From the NCBI GenBank assembly GCA_003952965.2, contig CM025849.1, positions 17,533,016-17,597,015 of the forward strand: a stretch of DNA of 64,000 nucleotides. The letters are read 5' to 3'. The stretch is from Morella rubra. Its lineage: Eukaryota > Streptophyta > Magnoliopsida > Fagales > Myricaceae. Both the position numbers and the translations under genes were made by a program. The notes beneath the pieces were generated by a model. That model was given only the letters and a program-made list of their open reading frames with translations. It did not search any database and had not been told where the DNA came from. Below, one piece after another: positions 34,141 through 43,644 of this stretch; position 1 is the stretch's first letter; every line of letters begins with the position of its first letter.

Positions 34141-34446
34141 AACCTAATTATTAAAAAAGTTTTTAGCCTAACAAATGACTTAATTATTAAAATTAATTTA
34201 CTTATAATATCATATTAATGTTTACATAACATTTAATACCTTACTCATACTAACACAAACAAAATGCATCTATGTTGCAACATGTATAACTTATACATGC
34301 TTTCTTAAAAATTAATGATATGTACTTGATATGTTTTTATGTAATCTAAATACATCCTAACATACTTTGTTAATATATATTTCTATGTTTCTAATCATTT
34401 AAACTCACATTATTTAAAAAAATGAGGGTTAGATGAAAAACTAATG

Positions 34447-34545
34447 TAGCGATCGATCGGTGTATATACCGATCGATCGGTTAGTGCACCCAAACGACGA
34501 CGGATAACACCGATGGATCGGTGTGCACTTAGCGATCGATCGGTG
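34447..34545. repeat. CGATCGATCG array 3, spacer between the TNP2 and Transposase_32-like genes
   Basis: Three perfect copies and one variant (CGATGGATCG) in about 100 bp, just beyond the 3' end of the Transposase_32-like gene. The sequence 34141-34440 between arrays is AT-rich with no gene. Confidence 0.8.
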
Positions 34546-34877
34546 TATTTAGTTGCAAAACAGAAAAATAAAAAACGATTTCTTGTTAAATTCTTTATAT
34601 TAGTTATTTGATAAACCACTTATTTCGTTATTTTTGCCGACCAAAGGGTATATTGGTCATTTTACTTATATAAGTGTCGATAAAGAAATACAAATAGAAA
34701 AACACGTAAATGGTAATCAAAGTTTCTTCTGCATATCCACAGATAAACAGAAAATGTCTCAAATACGTAAATAAAAAAACCAAATCCAAATAAACACAAA
34801 TGTCTCAAACAGATAAATAAAACCATAAATCAAAATGTATGTCCCAAATAGATATAAAAAAATAACATAAAAATTCA

Positions 34878-36119
34878 TCAACGTCGAACAGCATCACGGA
34901 AAGTGGCCACGTCATCAGGAATATCTCCGGGAATCCTCTGTGGATCTGCCTCCATCTTGAAATCATCCAGAGTCTTTTTAATTTCTTCCAGCTGCTCGTT
35001 GACGTCCGCCATATGAGCCACGACCGACTTGTTGCGCAGCATTGTCACAGTGCACTCCCCATCGAAGGCGGTCCGGAGCTCCTTCAGCTGCTCCTCTAAT
35101 GACTGCATCTGCCTCTCAACAGGCTGTAGAGTGGCCTTCATAGTCGCGCCGACACGGCTGTCGAGGTCCGCAAATAGCTGGGCCACCCATGGAGGAGGCA
35201 CTGCAGGTGCTCCCGTCTCCATAGGTGCCTCTGACGCTGATGTCGAAGGCCGTGATGCCTCCTCTACGAGCGAACCGTCGAGTCAATGCCCCCTCCTGGC
35301 CCCGGCTCCTGGACAGAGTGAACTTGTTCAGCGCACTCTTAACCTCCTTACGTGTATCCGAGGCAGCGATCACGACTCCCCGAGAAATGAGGAACTGAGT
35401 CAGAAACACGCCGTATGGGAGGCTATATTCCTTAATTTCCCAAGCCTCATCCATAATCAGCTCGAACATGTACAACGAAAAATCTATCCGCGTCTGCTGA
35501 CCCAGTAAGAGCATGCACTGAGCTCTCGTGAACGGACACTCGGTGGAATGAGTTCTGCCATCGACGTTCGGCGTCCAGATAAGGTGCAAAATCCGCCAAA
35601 ACTCACTGAACTCACTCTGCTTGATTATGCTGCCCACCACTGCAGAGGTCTTCCCAGTCATCAGCGTCCACAAATCCTGCTCTGATGTCCTCTGTTCATC
35701 AGTCAGGGGTACCGCCGGGAAACAGGGGCTCTCGGGCCGGGGGCAGTTTAAGAAATCGGCAATGACGTCTGCCGAGAATAAGAACTGCACGCCTCGCACC
35801 TCTAGCTGCACCTCAGGTGCTCTATCGACCGAGACGAGTGCACAGAAGAAATCTTGCACAACTGCGTCCACGCAAAACCCCTCAGTCCACGAGAGCTGAT
35901 GAAGAAATCCTGGTACTCGAAGAGCTGGTAGAGGGAGTGCTCCTCGTACAATAACTGGTCAAAATCAGAGAGCGTCACAGGACGCTCTTTGGCCACTGGC
36001 CGCCCCCTCAGGTACTCCATTCGCCTCTCCAAGGTCATCATTGGATCAGCGACTTCTTGCTCTTGGGACGACGATCCCGTCCCGGTTCTCGTTGTGCGTG
36101 CACGCTTAACTCCTGACAT
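34878..36119 (-). pseudogene. First CACTA gene, Transposase_32-like (putative plant transposon protein)
   Basis: It starts MSGVKRARTTRTGTGSS at 36119 with a basic/Ser tail, continues RPVTLSDFDQLLYEEHSLYQLFEYQDFF, then VVQDFFCALVSVDRAPEVQL, VQFLFSADVIADFLNCPRP, FSEFWRILHLIWTPNV, PFTRAQCMLLLGQQTRIDFS and EYSLPYGVFLTQFLISRGV. A C-terminal coiled coil follows (PVERQMQSLEEQLKELR..VNEQLEEIKKTLDDFK) and ends RDAVRR at 34878. This is the 'putative plant transposon protein' (Transposase_32) pattern; its biochemical role is not known. Frame breaks lie at 35878-35881 (C4 on the plus strand where C5 would keep frame) and near 35280. The motif array upstream suggests its own promoter. Confidence 0.75.
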
Positions 36120-36235
36120 TTTATGTATACTGCAAAAGTTGTATATAAATATGTGTTAATAAGTAATCACAATAACGTATTACTTAAAAAAAAAAAAAGT
36201 AATCACAATCACGTAATTATTAATGAAGTTGAAAC

Positions 36236-36735
36236 AAACGATCGATCGATCACTAAACCGATCGATCACTAAATGATCGATCGATCGAAATGGATCGATC
36301 ACTAAATGATCGATCAAAATGGCGATCGATCAATCATTTGACCGATCGAACGCTATCGGTAAAACGACGCGTTTCAGTGCACAGACGATCGATCGTCCAT
36401 GCAACCAAACGCACAGTATCACTAAGGGATCGATCGCCACAAATACGATCGATCGCCGCTTAATCAAAACGCTACGCTTCACATTGTAGCTTACCGATCG
36501 ATCGCTTAGGTGTAAGCGATCGATCGATAACAATAACGATCGATCGTCTATATAAACGATCGATCGAGCCCGAATTGAAACGCACAGTTTCGAGGAGACG
36601 ATCGATCGCTCACTAAAGCATCGATCGCTCCGTACCAAATTCAGCGATCGATCGGTGAATTTAACCGATCGATCATTGGACCTAGCACTTACACACGATC
36701 GATCGCCTATGGAGGCGATCGATCGTTACGGGAAC
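36236..36735. repeat. CGATCGATCG array upstream of the Transposase_32-like gene
   Basis: About 15 copies plus partial variants (GATCGATCAC and ATCGATCGC types) within 500 bp, starting some 115 bp upstream of the start codon at 36119. This is the densest array in the element. Confidence 0.85.
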
Positions 36736-37517
36736 GAATACACACAGACGTTCCAAAACCCCAAAACAGGCCCAAAATCACCCAAAATTGATCCCAAAAC
36801 AATCCTAAACTCTTAAAACATGCATCAACAATAAAATAAATATATTTTACGGTCCTAAATGGATGATATAGCAAATTAGAAAACGTAAACTAAAAATTCG
36901 CTAGTGAACAACCGCTTAATATTGCTTAAAAAACAATATAAGTACGTACCTTTGACGTAGAAGACAATGAAGGATGATTCCACGCACTTTGGAAGACAAT
37001 GCAGCACGAAATGGCTCCTTGCACTTTGAGAGGATTCGAGAGATTTCGTGGAGAGATAACCGGTAAAAATGACTTCGGCGGTTTCATATAATCGTTTGTG
37101 CCGATCGATCGGTAGTTACTTGATCGATCGCTATTTTCTAACACGTGGCGTCTTCCCATTCGTTGAACGGCGATTCGAAAAAAGTGACGGTTACGCTTAC
37201 CGATCGATCGTCATATATTGACGATCGATCGGCCTTTCGTATTTGCAGACGGTTACGATACCGATCGATCGTATATTACCGATCGATCGGTGGGTGACGA
37301 AACTTTCCGTCACCAAAAGATTAACTTTTAGTGACAACAATTTTATTTCGTCACAAATAAAACCTTTAGTGACGAAATTGGTGACGAAAAGTAGTTTCGT
37401 CACGAAAAAACCTTTTTTGTGACGAAAATAGCATTTTGTCACTAAAAATTGACTTTTAGTGACGAAATTCAATTCGTCACCGAAATTTCGTCACTAAAAG
37501 TCAATTTTCTAGTAGTG
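36736..37517. repeat. Right (5') subterminal region of the CACTA element
   Basis: Another six CGATCGATCG copies lie at 37098-37290. The last 230 bp contain inverted TTCGTCAC / GTGACGAA repeats leading to the TIR. No gene was recognised, apart from a possible short upstream exon in 36930-37160. Confidence 0.7.
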
Positions 37518-38187
37518 TCTGCACATGATTGACACGCATCTGTTTCAGACAATCATGGATAATAAGTGTGTGCTTCCGCATAGTTCCATCCTTTCCAGAC
37601 GCATATGGATATAATTTTAGCTAATGATGGTACTCCACATTACACGTTCTAGACGTCAGCCCGTCCGCACCGACCCATACCTTCCGAATGCCATTATTTC
37701 GAGAAGTTTTTACTAACCATTCATGATTTGCAATTTAATGCTTAGGAATTTGATTAGTCTACGTGAAAAACGAAAAAACGTCTGCATGGCATGAACGGCC
37801 CTTCCGAACGGTGTGCACGGATTTTAAAAACGAATAGAAGCCATTTGAACAGCATTTTACATCAGCAGTTTTTACACCGTTTTTCCTCCTCTCTCAAACC
37901 TACATTCACGTTTCTCGTCCAGCAATCTTACTTTTTCGTCCCATTTCGTGGAGTTCTTCATATCCAAGTACGTTTCTCATGTTTGATTTTGTTTTTTGGC
38001 ATAAAAATTGTGTTTTTTAAGTTATTTATGTAGAAATTTTCATGAAGGATTTTCGACCACCACAGTTGTTTGATGGCCGATATTTGTATTGATATGGATT
38101 GCCTAATGTTGTAGATTGTTTAGGCTATAATTTTGTGTTATTTGGTGTTGATTTTGGATTGTTTTGTAGGTGGGAGTGAGGCCGGCA

Positions 38188-38640
38188 ATGGCTGAGTCGA
38201 CTCTGTCTTCTTCCCCACATAAGACAAAAGTACATGCTCCTTTTCTGGCGTATTATGCACCTCATTTTCGCCTACGACATCGAGCTGAGAGCTCACACGA
38301 TAGTGTCCTATATTTAGAGGCGAGCTAATGCTATCAATGACTAGAAGATGTGTTGTAGATCTTCCCTTATAGGTCTTCCTAACTCTTCAGTCTGAGGCGA
38401 AGATCACGTCTGCTGCTGCGTTGCCGTACAGTCTACTCCTGACACAATTTCTCCATAGTGTAGGCTACATGGATAGTCTAGACAAGGAAAGAAAGCCGCC
38501 TATTGGTCCCATCTATCGGACCACTTTGAGTCGTTACGAGGCTCAGCTTAGGCGGCAAAAGTTATGACAATCTCCTGCTCCTGGACAGCCGCAGCAAGTG
38601 GAGGAGCCCTATATACGTAAGAAAGGGAAATACTCCACTA
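38188..38640 (+). pseudogene. Relic of a Transposase_32-like gene in the old CACTA
   Basis: After an acceptor (TTTTGTAG) a start reads MAESTLSSSPHKTKVHAPFL, then a stop. In other frames the reading continues ALPYSLLLTQFLHSVGYMDS and PIGPIYRTTLSRYEAQLRRQ. The first of these aligns with SLPYGVFLTQFLISRGV of the 34878-36119 protein. Several stops and shifts are present. The same relic is at 49090-49520. Confidence 0.5.
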
Positions 38641-39155
38641 TGGATCATGATAGCTCTTTTGAATCAACTCAACAAACCACAACTGTTGTACAAGGTATGA
38701 TAGAACATCTCCCTGGGGATGCGCAAGCAAGTGCATAAAGATGCTATTAGAAGCGCGGTTTCATCTCTCTTATTTTTCCTCTCTTCTAAATGTCAATGGT
38801 TGTAGTTCATGATGCTTTATTTTTCCTCTCTCTAAATGTCAATGGTGTAGTTTGATGCTTTAGGAGTTTCTATTTATACCTATTAATTGTACGGGAATGT
38901 TTTGAGGGAACATCTGATGTGCTGGTGGCATATGCTTAATGCTCATCAGAATATATGTATACAAATATATATATCAAAACATACGTTCGCGTGCCAATTT
39001 CTTGTACGAAATTCACTTCTTGAACTTTCATTTCTTTTATTGTTTGTGTCGAGATGTTTTTGATCCATTAGGAGTTGAGAGTTGATACACCATAAATCAT
39101 ATATATAAATTAAATAAAACCTTAATCTCTTTTAATTTCTGTTAATATTCTTGAT
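38640..39155 (-). pseudogene. Relic of the RNase gene promoter, exon 1 and part of intron 1 (copy A)
   Basis: It aligns with 12136-12663, the intron 1 / exon 1 / promoter region of the RNase gene, in the same orientation. Recognisable parts are 'gggatgcgcaagcaagtgc' (signal-peptide codons), 'tctatttatacct' (TATA box) and 'gttcgcgtgccaatttcttg'. Exon 1 is shortened and broken and no other RNase exon follows. The P1BS-like site survives as GCATATGC. The left junction with CACTA DNA lies at a shared 'tatacgtaag'. Confidence 0.8.
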
Positions 39156-39204
39156 CTAGACCTTTTATTTAGTAATGATCATGATGAAATTAGAAATCTA
39201 GACC

Positions 39205-39520
39205 TTCTCCTATTCTCCCTCTCTCTCTCTCTCCTCCTCAATCCTCACGTAACTTTCAATCTTTCACCCTCCTCTCTCTCGTCAGTCGTCCCTTCGGCAG
39301 TTGGCCTCCTCCTCTCAATCCTCTCACCGCCTCGCACAGCTACTCCACCGTGCCCCTACCACCGTCTCTCTCTCCCTCTCAATCTCTCTCTTTCGACTCT
39401 CATCTCTGTCTCTCCCTCTCCCTCTCTCTCTCCCTCTCACAGCAGCTCCGCCTCCTACAGCTGCTGCCTACCGCTATGCAACAGCTGCTCCGCCTCTCTC
39501 TCCTTCTCAGTCTCTCTCTG
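39205..39520. repeat. CT-rich low-complexity stretch
   Basis: Long runs of (CT)n and CTCC, with no conserved protein. It may be the pyrimidine-rich leader of a nearby transcript. Repeated at 50155-50470. Confidence 0.7.
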
Positions 39521-39544
39521 CCCAAACAGCCTAAAAACACTTGC

Positions 39545-40116
39545 CCAAAGGTGGGCGGTTAACCGCTACCGCCATTGTTGGGCACAAGTAACCAATATTA
39601 CCTTATGGGCGAAACCTAGAAAACAAAGAGGTCAGCCCAAAAGAAAGGGATGAATATAATATTTCCGTTTTTTCTAAACTAGATGAACATAATATTTCAG
39701 ACGTGATTGTGACATTCCTTTGTTCATCCAATGCAGATATGCATTCTCTCTCGAATTTGTATTTTTCTCATCTGTTGTCTCGAATAATCCAATTTTGAGA
39801 GAAAGCACACATGTATCGATAATCACAGCTAGACGCATGTACCATTGCAAAATAGCACCACTCAAAAAGCGAGTACCATATGACTGACCATTCTTGGAAA
39901 ATACATCTAAAGCAAGCCAAAGGACATACACACAATGGTAGTGGAACAAAAGAAATAAATGTTTGATAGATGAGAACAAGCAAAAGATGGTATATCCAAA
40001 GCACACTTAGGCTTTGCAGGAATTTAGTTCTTCACAAGTACCGGCGGGGGAATTTTGATCACCGCCCAAGGCAGTGGCGGTGGGGGCAGAACCGCCACCG
40101 CCGATGCACAGCCCTA
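39545..40116. mobile_element. Possible small hAT-like element, uncertain
   Basis: GGTGGGCGGTTAACCGC at the left and, read inverted, TAGGGCTGTGCATCGGCGG at the right resemble imperfect hAT-type ends with GGCGGT-rich subterminal sequence. No 8-bp target duplication could be fixed. No credible gene lies inside. Repeated at 50494-51065. Confidence 0.3.
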
Positions 40117-40290
40117 TTCGTTTGTTCTCTAAAAATTTCCTATGATTTTTGGCGTAATGATATATGCAAATTTTGGACTAATTAGAATCATCGCCTTGTA
40201 ATAATTTAACCCTTTATAAACCTTTACATGTATTCCTCTCTTCTTTAACAAACTCTCTAGCCTTTTCTGCTTTAGGGTAAGCGCGCGGCC

Positions 40291-40970
40291 ATGGTTATGC
40301 CGAAGGAGGTGACCAAGAAAACTAAGGGCCAACAGAGGATTGAGATGAAAAGACTAGTTGGTAGCAGGCAAAAGGTTACCCTCTCAAAGCGTCGTGTGGG
40401 CCTCTTCAAGAAAGCCGCCGAGCTACGTGTCCTGTGCAGCGCTAAAGTGGCCGTCCTTACATTGAATAATAAACGCAAGATGTTCAGCTTTGCCACCTCG
40501 ATGTCGAGAGCGTCATCAACCGCTACGTCAGTGGATACACCCTGGCCGAGCCGTTCCAAAAGTTTGTACCCATGAATAAGTTCAACACGCAATATGCTCA
40601 AGCTCATAAGGAATTAGAAGTGGAGAAGAAGCGACTTTCGGAGATTGAGGAGGCAAAGAAGAAGCAGGAGGACGATGGGAAAGAACTAAGATTTGGTGGG
40701 ACGAGCCGCTGACGAGAATATGGGTTTGGAGGAGTTGCAGCAGTATATGTGGGCTCTGAAAGAGGTGCGCCGGAAGGTAGGGGTGAGGGAGGATGAGTTG
40801 AAGATAAAGAGTAGTACTTCTTTGATGTCTGCAATGGACATGGGTTCAGGGTGGGCAATCATGTACCTTCAGGGAATGATTTTGTGAACTGGGAGTGGGC
40901 TAATGGTGAAGTTAGTGGCTTTTGCACTGGTAGCCATGATTTTGCGATTGGACAAGATCATAAGATTTGA
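40291..40970 (+). pseudogene. Type I (M-alpha, AGL62-like) MADS-box gene with frameshifts (copy A)
   Basis: An intronless gene starting MVMPKEVTKKTKGQQRIEMK at 40291. The MADS domain follows (RIEMKRLVGSRQKVTLSKRR, VGLFKKAAELRVLCSAKVAV), then KMFSF. With one base restored at each of four homopolymers the frame would run through VESVINRYVSGYTLAEPF, KELEVEKKRLSEIEEAKKKQ, EELQQYMWALKEVRRKV and NDFVNWEWANGEV to a stop at 40968-40970. The lesions are GG to G at 40492, TTTT to TTT at 40693-40695, GG to G at 40712 and AAA to AA at 40833-40834. AGL62-type proteins act in endosperm and female gametophyte development. The same lesions occur in the other copy (51240-51919). A TATA-like TTTATAAACC lies at about 40213. 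Confidence 0.75.
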
Positions 40971-42285
40971 GTTTATTTTTCCGCTTGCCTATTTGAATAT
41001 GATGCTTTAGAGGTTTGTCATTTTTAATGTTTGGGTCTCTTAAAATGAGGTGTGGTTGCAGTATTTTAATTAGTCCCAGATTCCGGTGGTCAATGGTGAA
41101 TGGCATGTGACTCGGTCACCAACCATACAGTACATATTTTGTCACATTGATTATCATACGTAATGCGAAGCTTCGGTCACATAATCAAAGCTACAAATAT
41201 GTCAGCAAGTTGTCGATCCAATAGGCATAGTTAATATGCAAACCCACATAACCAAATTAGCAGGCAAAACTTTTAAAATGGCCAAACTCCAACTTTGGAT
41301 AACTCAATTTAATTTTTGCACAGTGAGAAATGAGCGCAACGCAGGCGCGAAAGCGACAATAAATAATTGCCAAGCCAAGCTCCAGCCCCAGTACGAGTCG
41401 TGAGCCACAAGCAGTTAGTTCGTTCCATTCCGCTGTTGGATTCTGGGCTGCATCCTTGAGACTGTAAACATAGCAGAGGCAATGAACAAAGATCATATTT
41501 GGGGAAGAAAAAGGGAAAACAAGGGATAGCCCAAGATTTGGTTTACCACTCCATTCTATAGTCATCATACGAAGGCTGAGTGGTTCATTTTTGACAGAAA
41601 ACATTACAACTCTTTTAAGTGGATTTCAAACTATGTCAGAGTTCAAGTCCTACATGATCCACATTAATATGCATCTTCCACACTGCATTTTCCTTCACCC
41701 TACTCTTTCCTATTGGGAGTGGGCTTAATCTTCTTTCCTTCCGCCTGAGAATGGTTTAAACTTTAAGCCCTGACAATACAAGACTTGTACTAAATTTGTA
41801 AAGCTAACCCTGAAACTTTTGAATACTTTTGACACTGGTTAAAGGGTGCAGATATACGTTGATTCAAAATTGAAGGTCTTTTCAGCACTTGAAGAGATGC
41901 CAAAGTCCGCGACAAGGTTCAAAGCAATATCTTGAGAAGAATAAGAAGTTAAAGAACTCGAAATCCTCTAAGAAACACTAAGAATAGAGAAGCTTCACCG
42001 TCAGAAAAGCATAGAAACTACAGTAATGGTCCATTCACGGTTGGCTGCACTTTCTATAGTCTTGACATTCTCCAACTCATGGCCAATAATCGATTGGTTT
42101 GGAAATGACAATATTTAAGGTATGATAGCAGTGTTGTATGCATGGACACATAAAAGACACCGGTTTTTCAGTATCCTAAATATTAAATTAACATAACAAA
42201 TATAACTATTGGCACACTTGAGAGACCCATACAAAACAAAAACAAAAAAACCTGCGTGCTTACCTTCAGAGAACTTCAAGTCTTT
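40971..42285. other. Intergenic DNA between MADS and KDO-8-P synthase
   Basis: Convergent region between the MADS gene (+) and KDO-8-P synthase (-). No exon, RNA or transposon end was recognised. Repeated at 51920-53236. Confidence 0.4.
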
Positions 42286-42875
42286 CTAATCACAAAATGG
42301 CGTGAGATCAATGTTAAAAGTGCTGCTTCCCCTTGCTTACCCTCTAGAAGATGTCAAAAGAAGAAAACATCTGCGTCAATGGTGAGCTTCGGAGTGACAA
42401 ATTGAACACTAAATATAAAGAGGCGTGCACATATATACAAGCAATGTTTCTGATGATGGTTAAACGCTAGAACAGAGAAGAAGCATTAATACAAGTTATA
42501 CGGTGATGGTTAAGTGTAAATAACTGTTTCCAGAGTTGCATGGAATGACTCTGTTCCAATTTTCTTATATTTTTCAGAACGGTGGAACCAACGTGGAATT
42601 GATTTTAAGAAACTAGGAGAAGAATAGTTAAACTGAGAGCTGGACCTCAATTTGATCGAAAAGTAGGATATCAGGATGACTGCTGCAGCAATACAAAGCA
42701 TTCAACAACCAAATGCACATGACATGACTTAGATCTTATGCTTCCCATGTACATGCAGCTCAAGGAAAGAGTTCTTGTCAATCAAAACACCAAATTATGT
42801 TAACTCACGCATGAGCAACAGACTTACAGCAATTGCCACAATCTCTTCTAGCAGTTCCTCCAAATGACGCAGTGG
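42286..42875 (-). pseudogene. KDO-8-P synthase exons 12 and 13 only (copy A)
   Basis: Exons 42875-42828 (PLRHLEELLEEIVAIA) and 42343-42286 (RVSKGKQHF, then a shifted IDLTPFCD) are the same as 53826-53779 and 53294-53237 of the full gene. Exons 1-11 are missing because the sequence runs into the gap. This is most likely a duplicate contig end rather than a second gene. Confidence 0.8.
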
Positions 42876-43026
42876 CTATTTACAAAAATAGGCAGAAAAG
42901 CAAACTCTTTAGACCTTCTCTAAAACTGTTCTCAATAACAATATCCTCACATGTGGAAGCAACCTTAAAAGGGAGTAAAGGCTCGGGACTGAAGTTCCAT
43001 GAACCTGAGCAAGTATGATATATGAA

Positions 43027-43385
43027 GGGAAAATATACCTGTCAGTCCCTAGGGTTTAAACTTTTATCAAACTGGTCTTTGGGCTTTCATTCATTCCACA
43101 GAGGTCACTAGGCTTTGTCTTTTTTTTTAAGGCCTTTCTGTCAACTCAGGCCCAGATCCGTGACAGAAAATGCAGACGTGGAATTTTAATTCATGTCACC
43201 ATCCTCTCAGATTGCGACACGTGTCAAACTTGCAAGATCAGCACGCCACAAGGGAAGAAGGTCTGCCACGTCTGCGTCTTCAAGCTCTGTCCACCGAGAA
43301 AACATAGGAAACTGAAAGTAAAAAGCGAAAGGAATCCCGAGTTTTTCACGACCCCTTATCTGCTATACCAAAGTTAGTAGGCTGA
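43027..43385 (+). mobile_element. Left TIR of the Pack-MULE, cut by the gap (copy A)
   Basis: It begins GGGAAAATATACCTGTCAG and is the same as 53978-54335. It is interrupted by the assembly gap. Confidence 0.8.
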
Positions 43386-43644
43386 NNNNNNNNNNNNNNN
43401 NNNNNNNNNNNNNNNNNNNNNNNNNNNNNNNNNNNNNNNNNNNNNNNNNNNNNNNNNNNNNNNNNNNNNNNNNNNNNNNNNNNNNNNNNNNNNNNNNNNN
43501 NNNNNNNNNNNNNNNNNNNNNNNNNNNNNNNNNNNNNNNNNNNNNNNNNNNNNNNNNNNNNNNNNNNNNNNNNNNNNNNNNNNNNNNNNNNNNNNNNNNN
43601 NNNNNNNNNNNNNNNNNNNNNNNNNNNNNNNNNNNNNNNNNNNN
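43386..43644. other. Assembly gap (259 N)
   Basis: A run of N. Both flanks are homologous to sequence elsewhere in the window: the left flank continues at 54336 and the right flank's predecessor is at 32740. Confidence 1.

Larger units (their letters stand above)
26365..37517 (-). mobile_element. Complete 11.15-kb CACTA (En/Spm) element
   Basis: The left end CACTACAAAAAAAATTGACT (26365) and the right end, read inverted as CACTACTAGAAAATTGACTT (ending 37517), form imperfect TIRs of about 24 bp. A 3-bp target duplication, TCT, lies at 26362-26364 and 37518-37520. Three minus-strand genes follow each other: Transposase_32-like (36119-34878), TNP2 (32552-28914) and Transposase_24-like (28818-27066). 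Subterminal TTCGTCACGAA-type repeats lie within about 200 bp of each end. Arrays of CGATCGATCG occupy both subterminal zones and the spacers upstream of the first two genes. Confidence 0.93.
26014..38640 (+). mobile_element. Old CACTA element (5' part), interrupted by a younger CACTA
   Basis: It begins CACTACAAAAAAAATTGAC at 26014 and has subterminal TTTTGTCACC-type repeats. It is split at 26364/37518 by the insertion of the 26365-37517 element, with TCT duplicated. It continues on the right through 37518-38640, where a plus-strand Transposase_32-like gene relic lies (38188 on). Its 3' terminus is not present; it stops at the junction with the RNase-derived DNA near 38640. Confidence 0.7.
32741..43385. 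repeat. Copy A of a 10.6-kb near-identical duplication (left of gap)
   Basis: It aligns end to end with 43645-54335. It ends at the first N of the gap (43386), and its start is homologous to the first base after the gap. See the finding on false duplication. Confidence 0.95.

Noticed and set aside
39301-39562. Ser/Leu-rich plus-strand reading frames
   Set aside because: They are translations of CT-rich low-complexity DNA with no domain.
39545-40116. A confident hAT MITE
   Set aside because: The ends are only loosely alike and no 8-bp target duplication was found, so it is listed at low confidence only.
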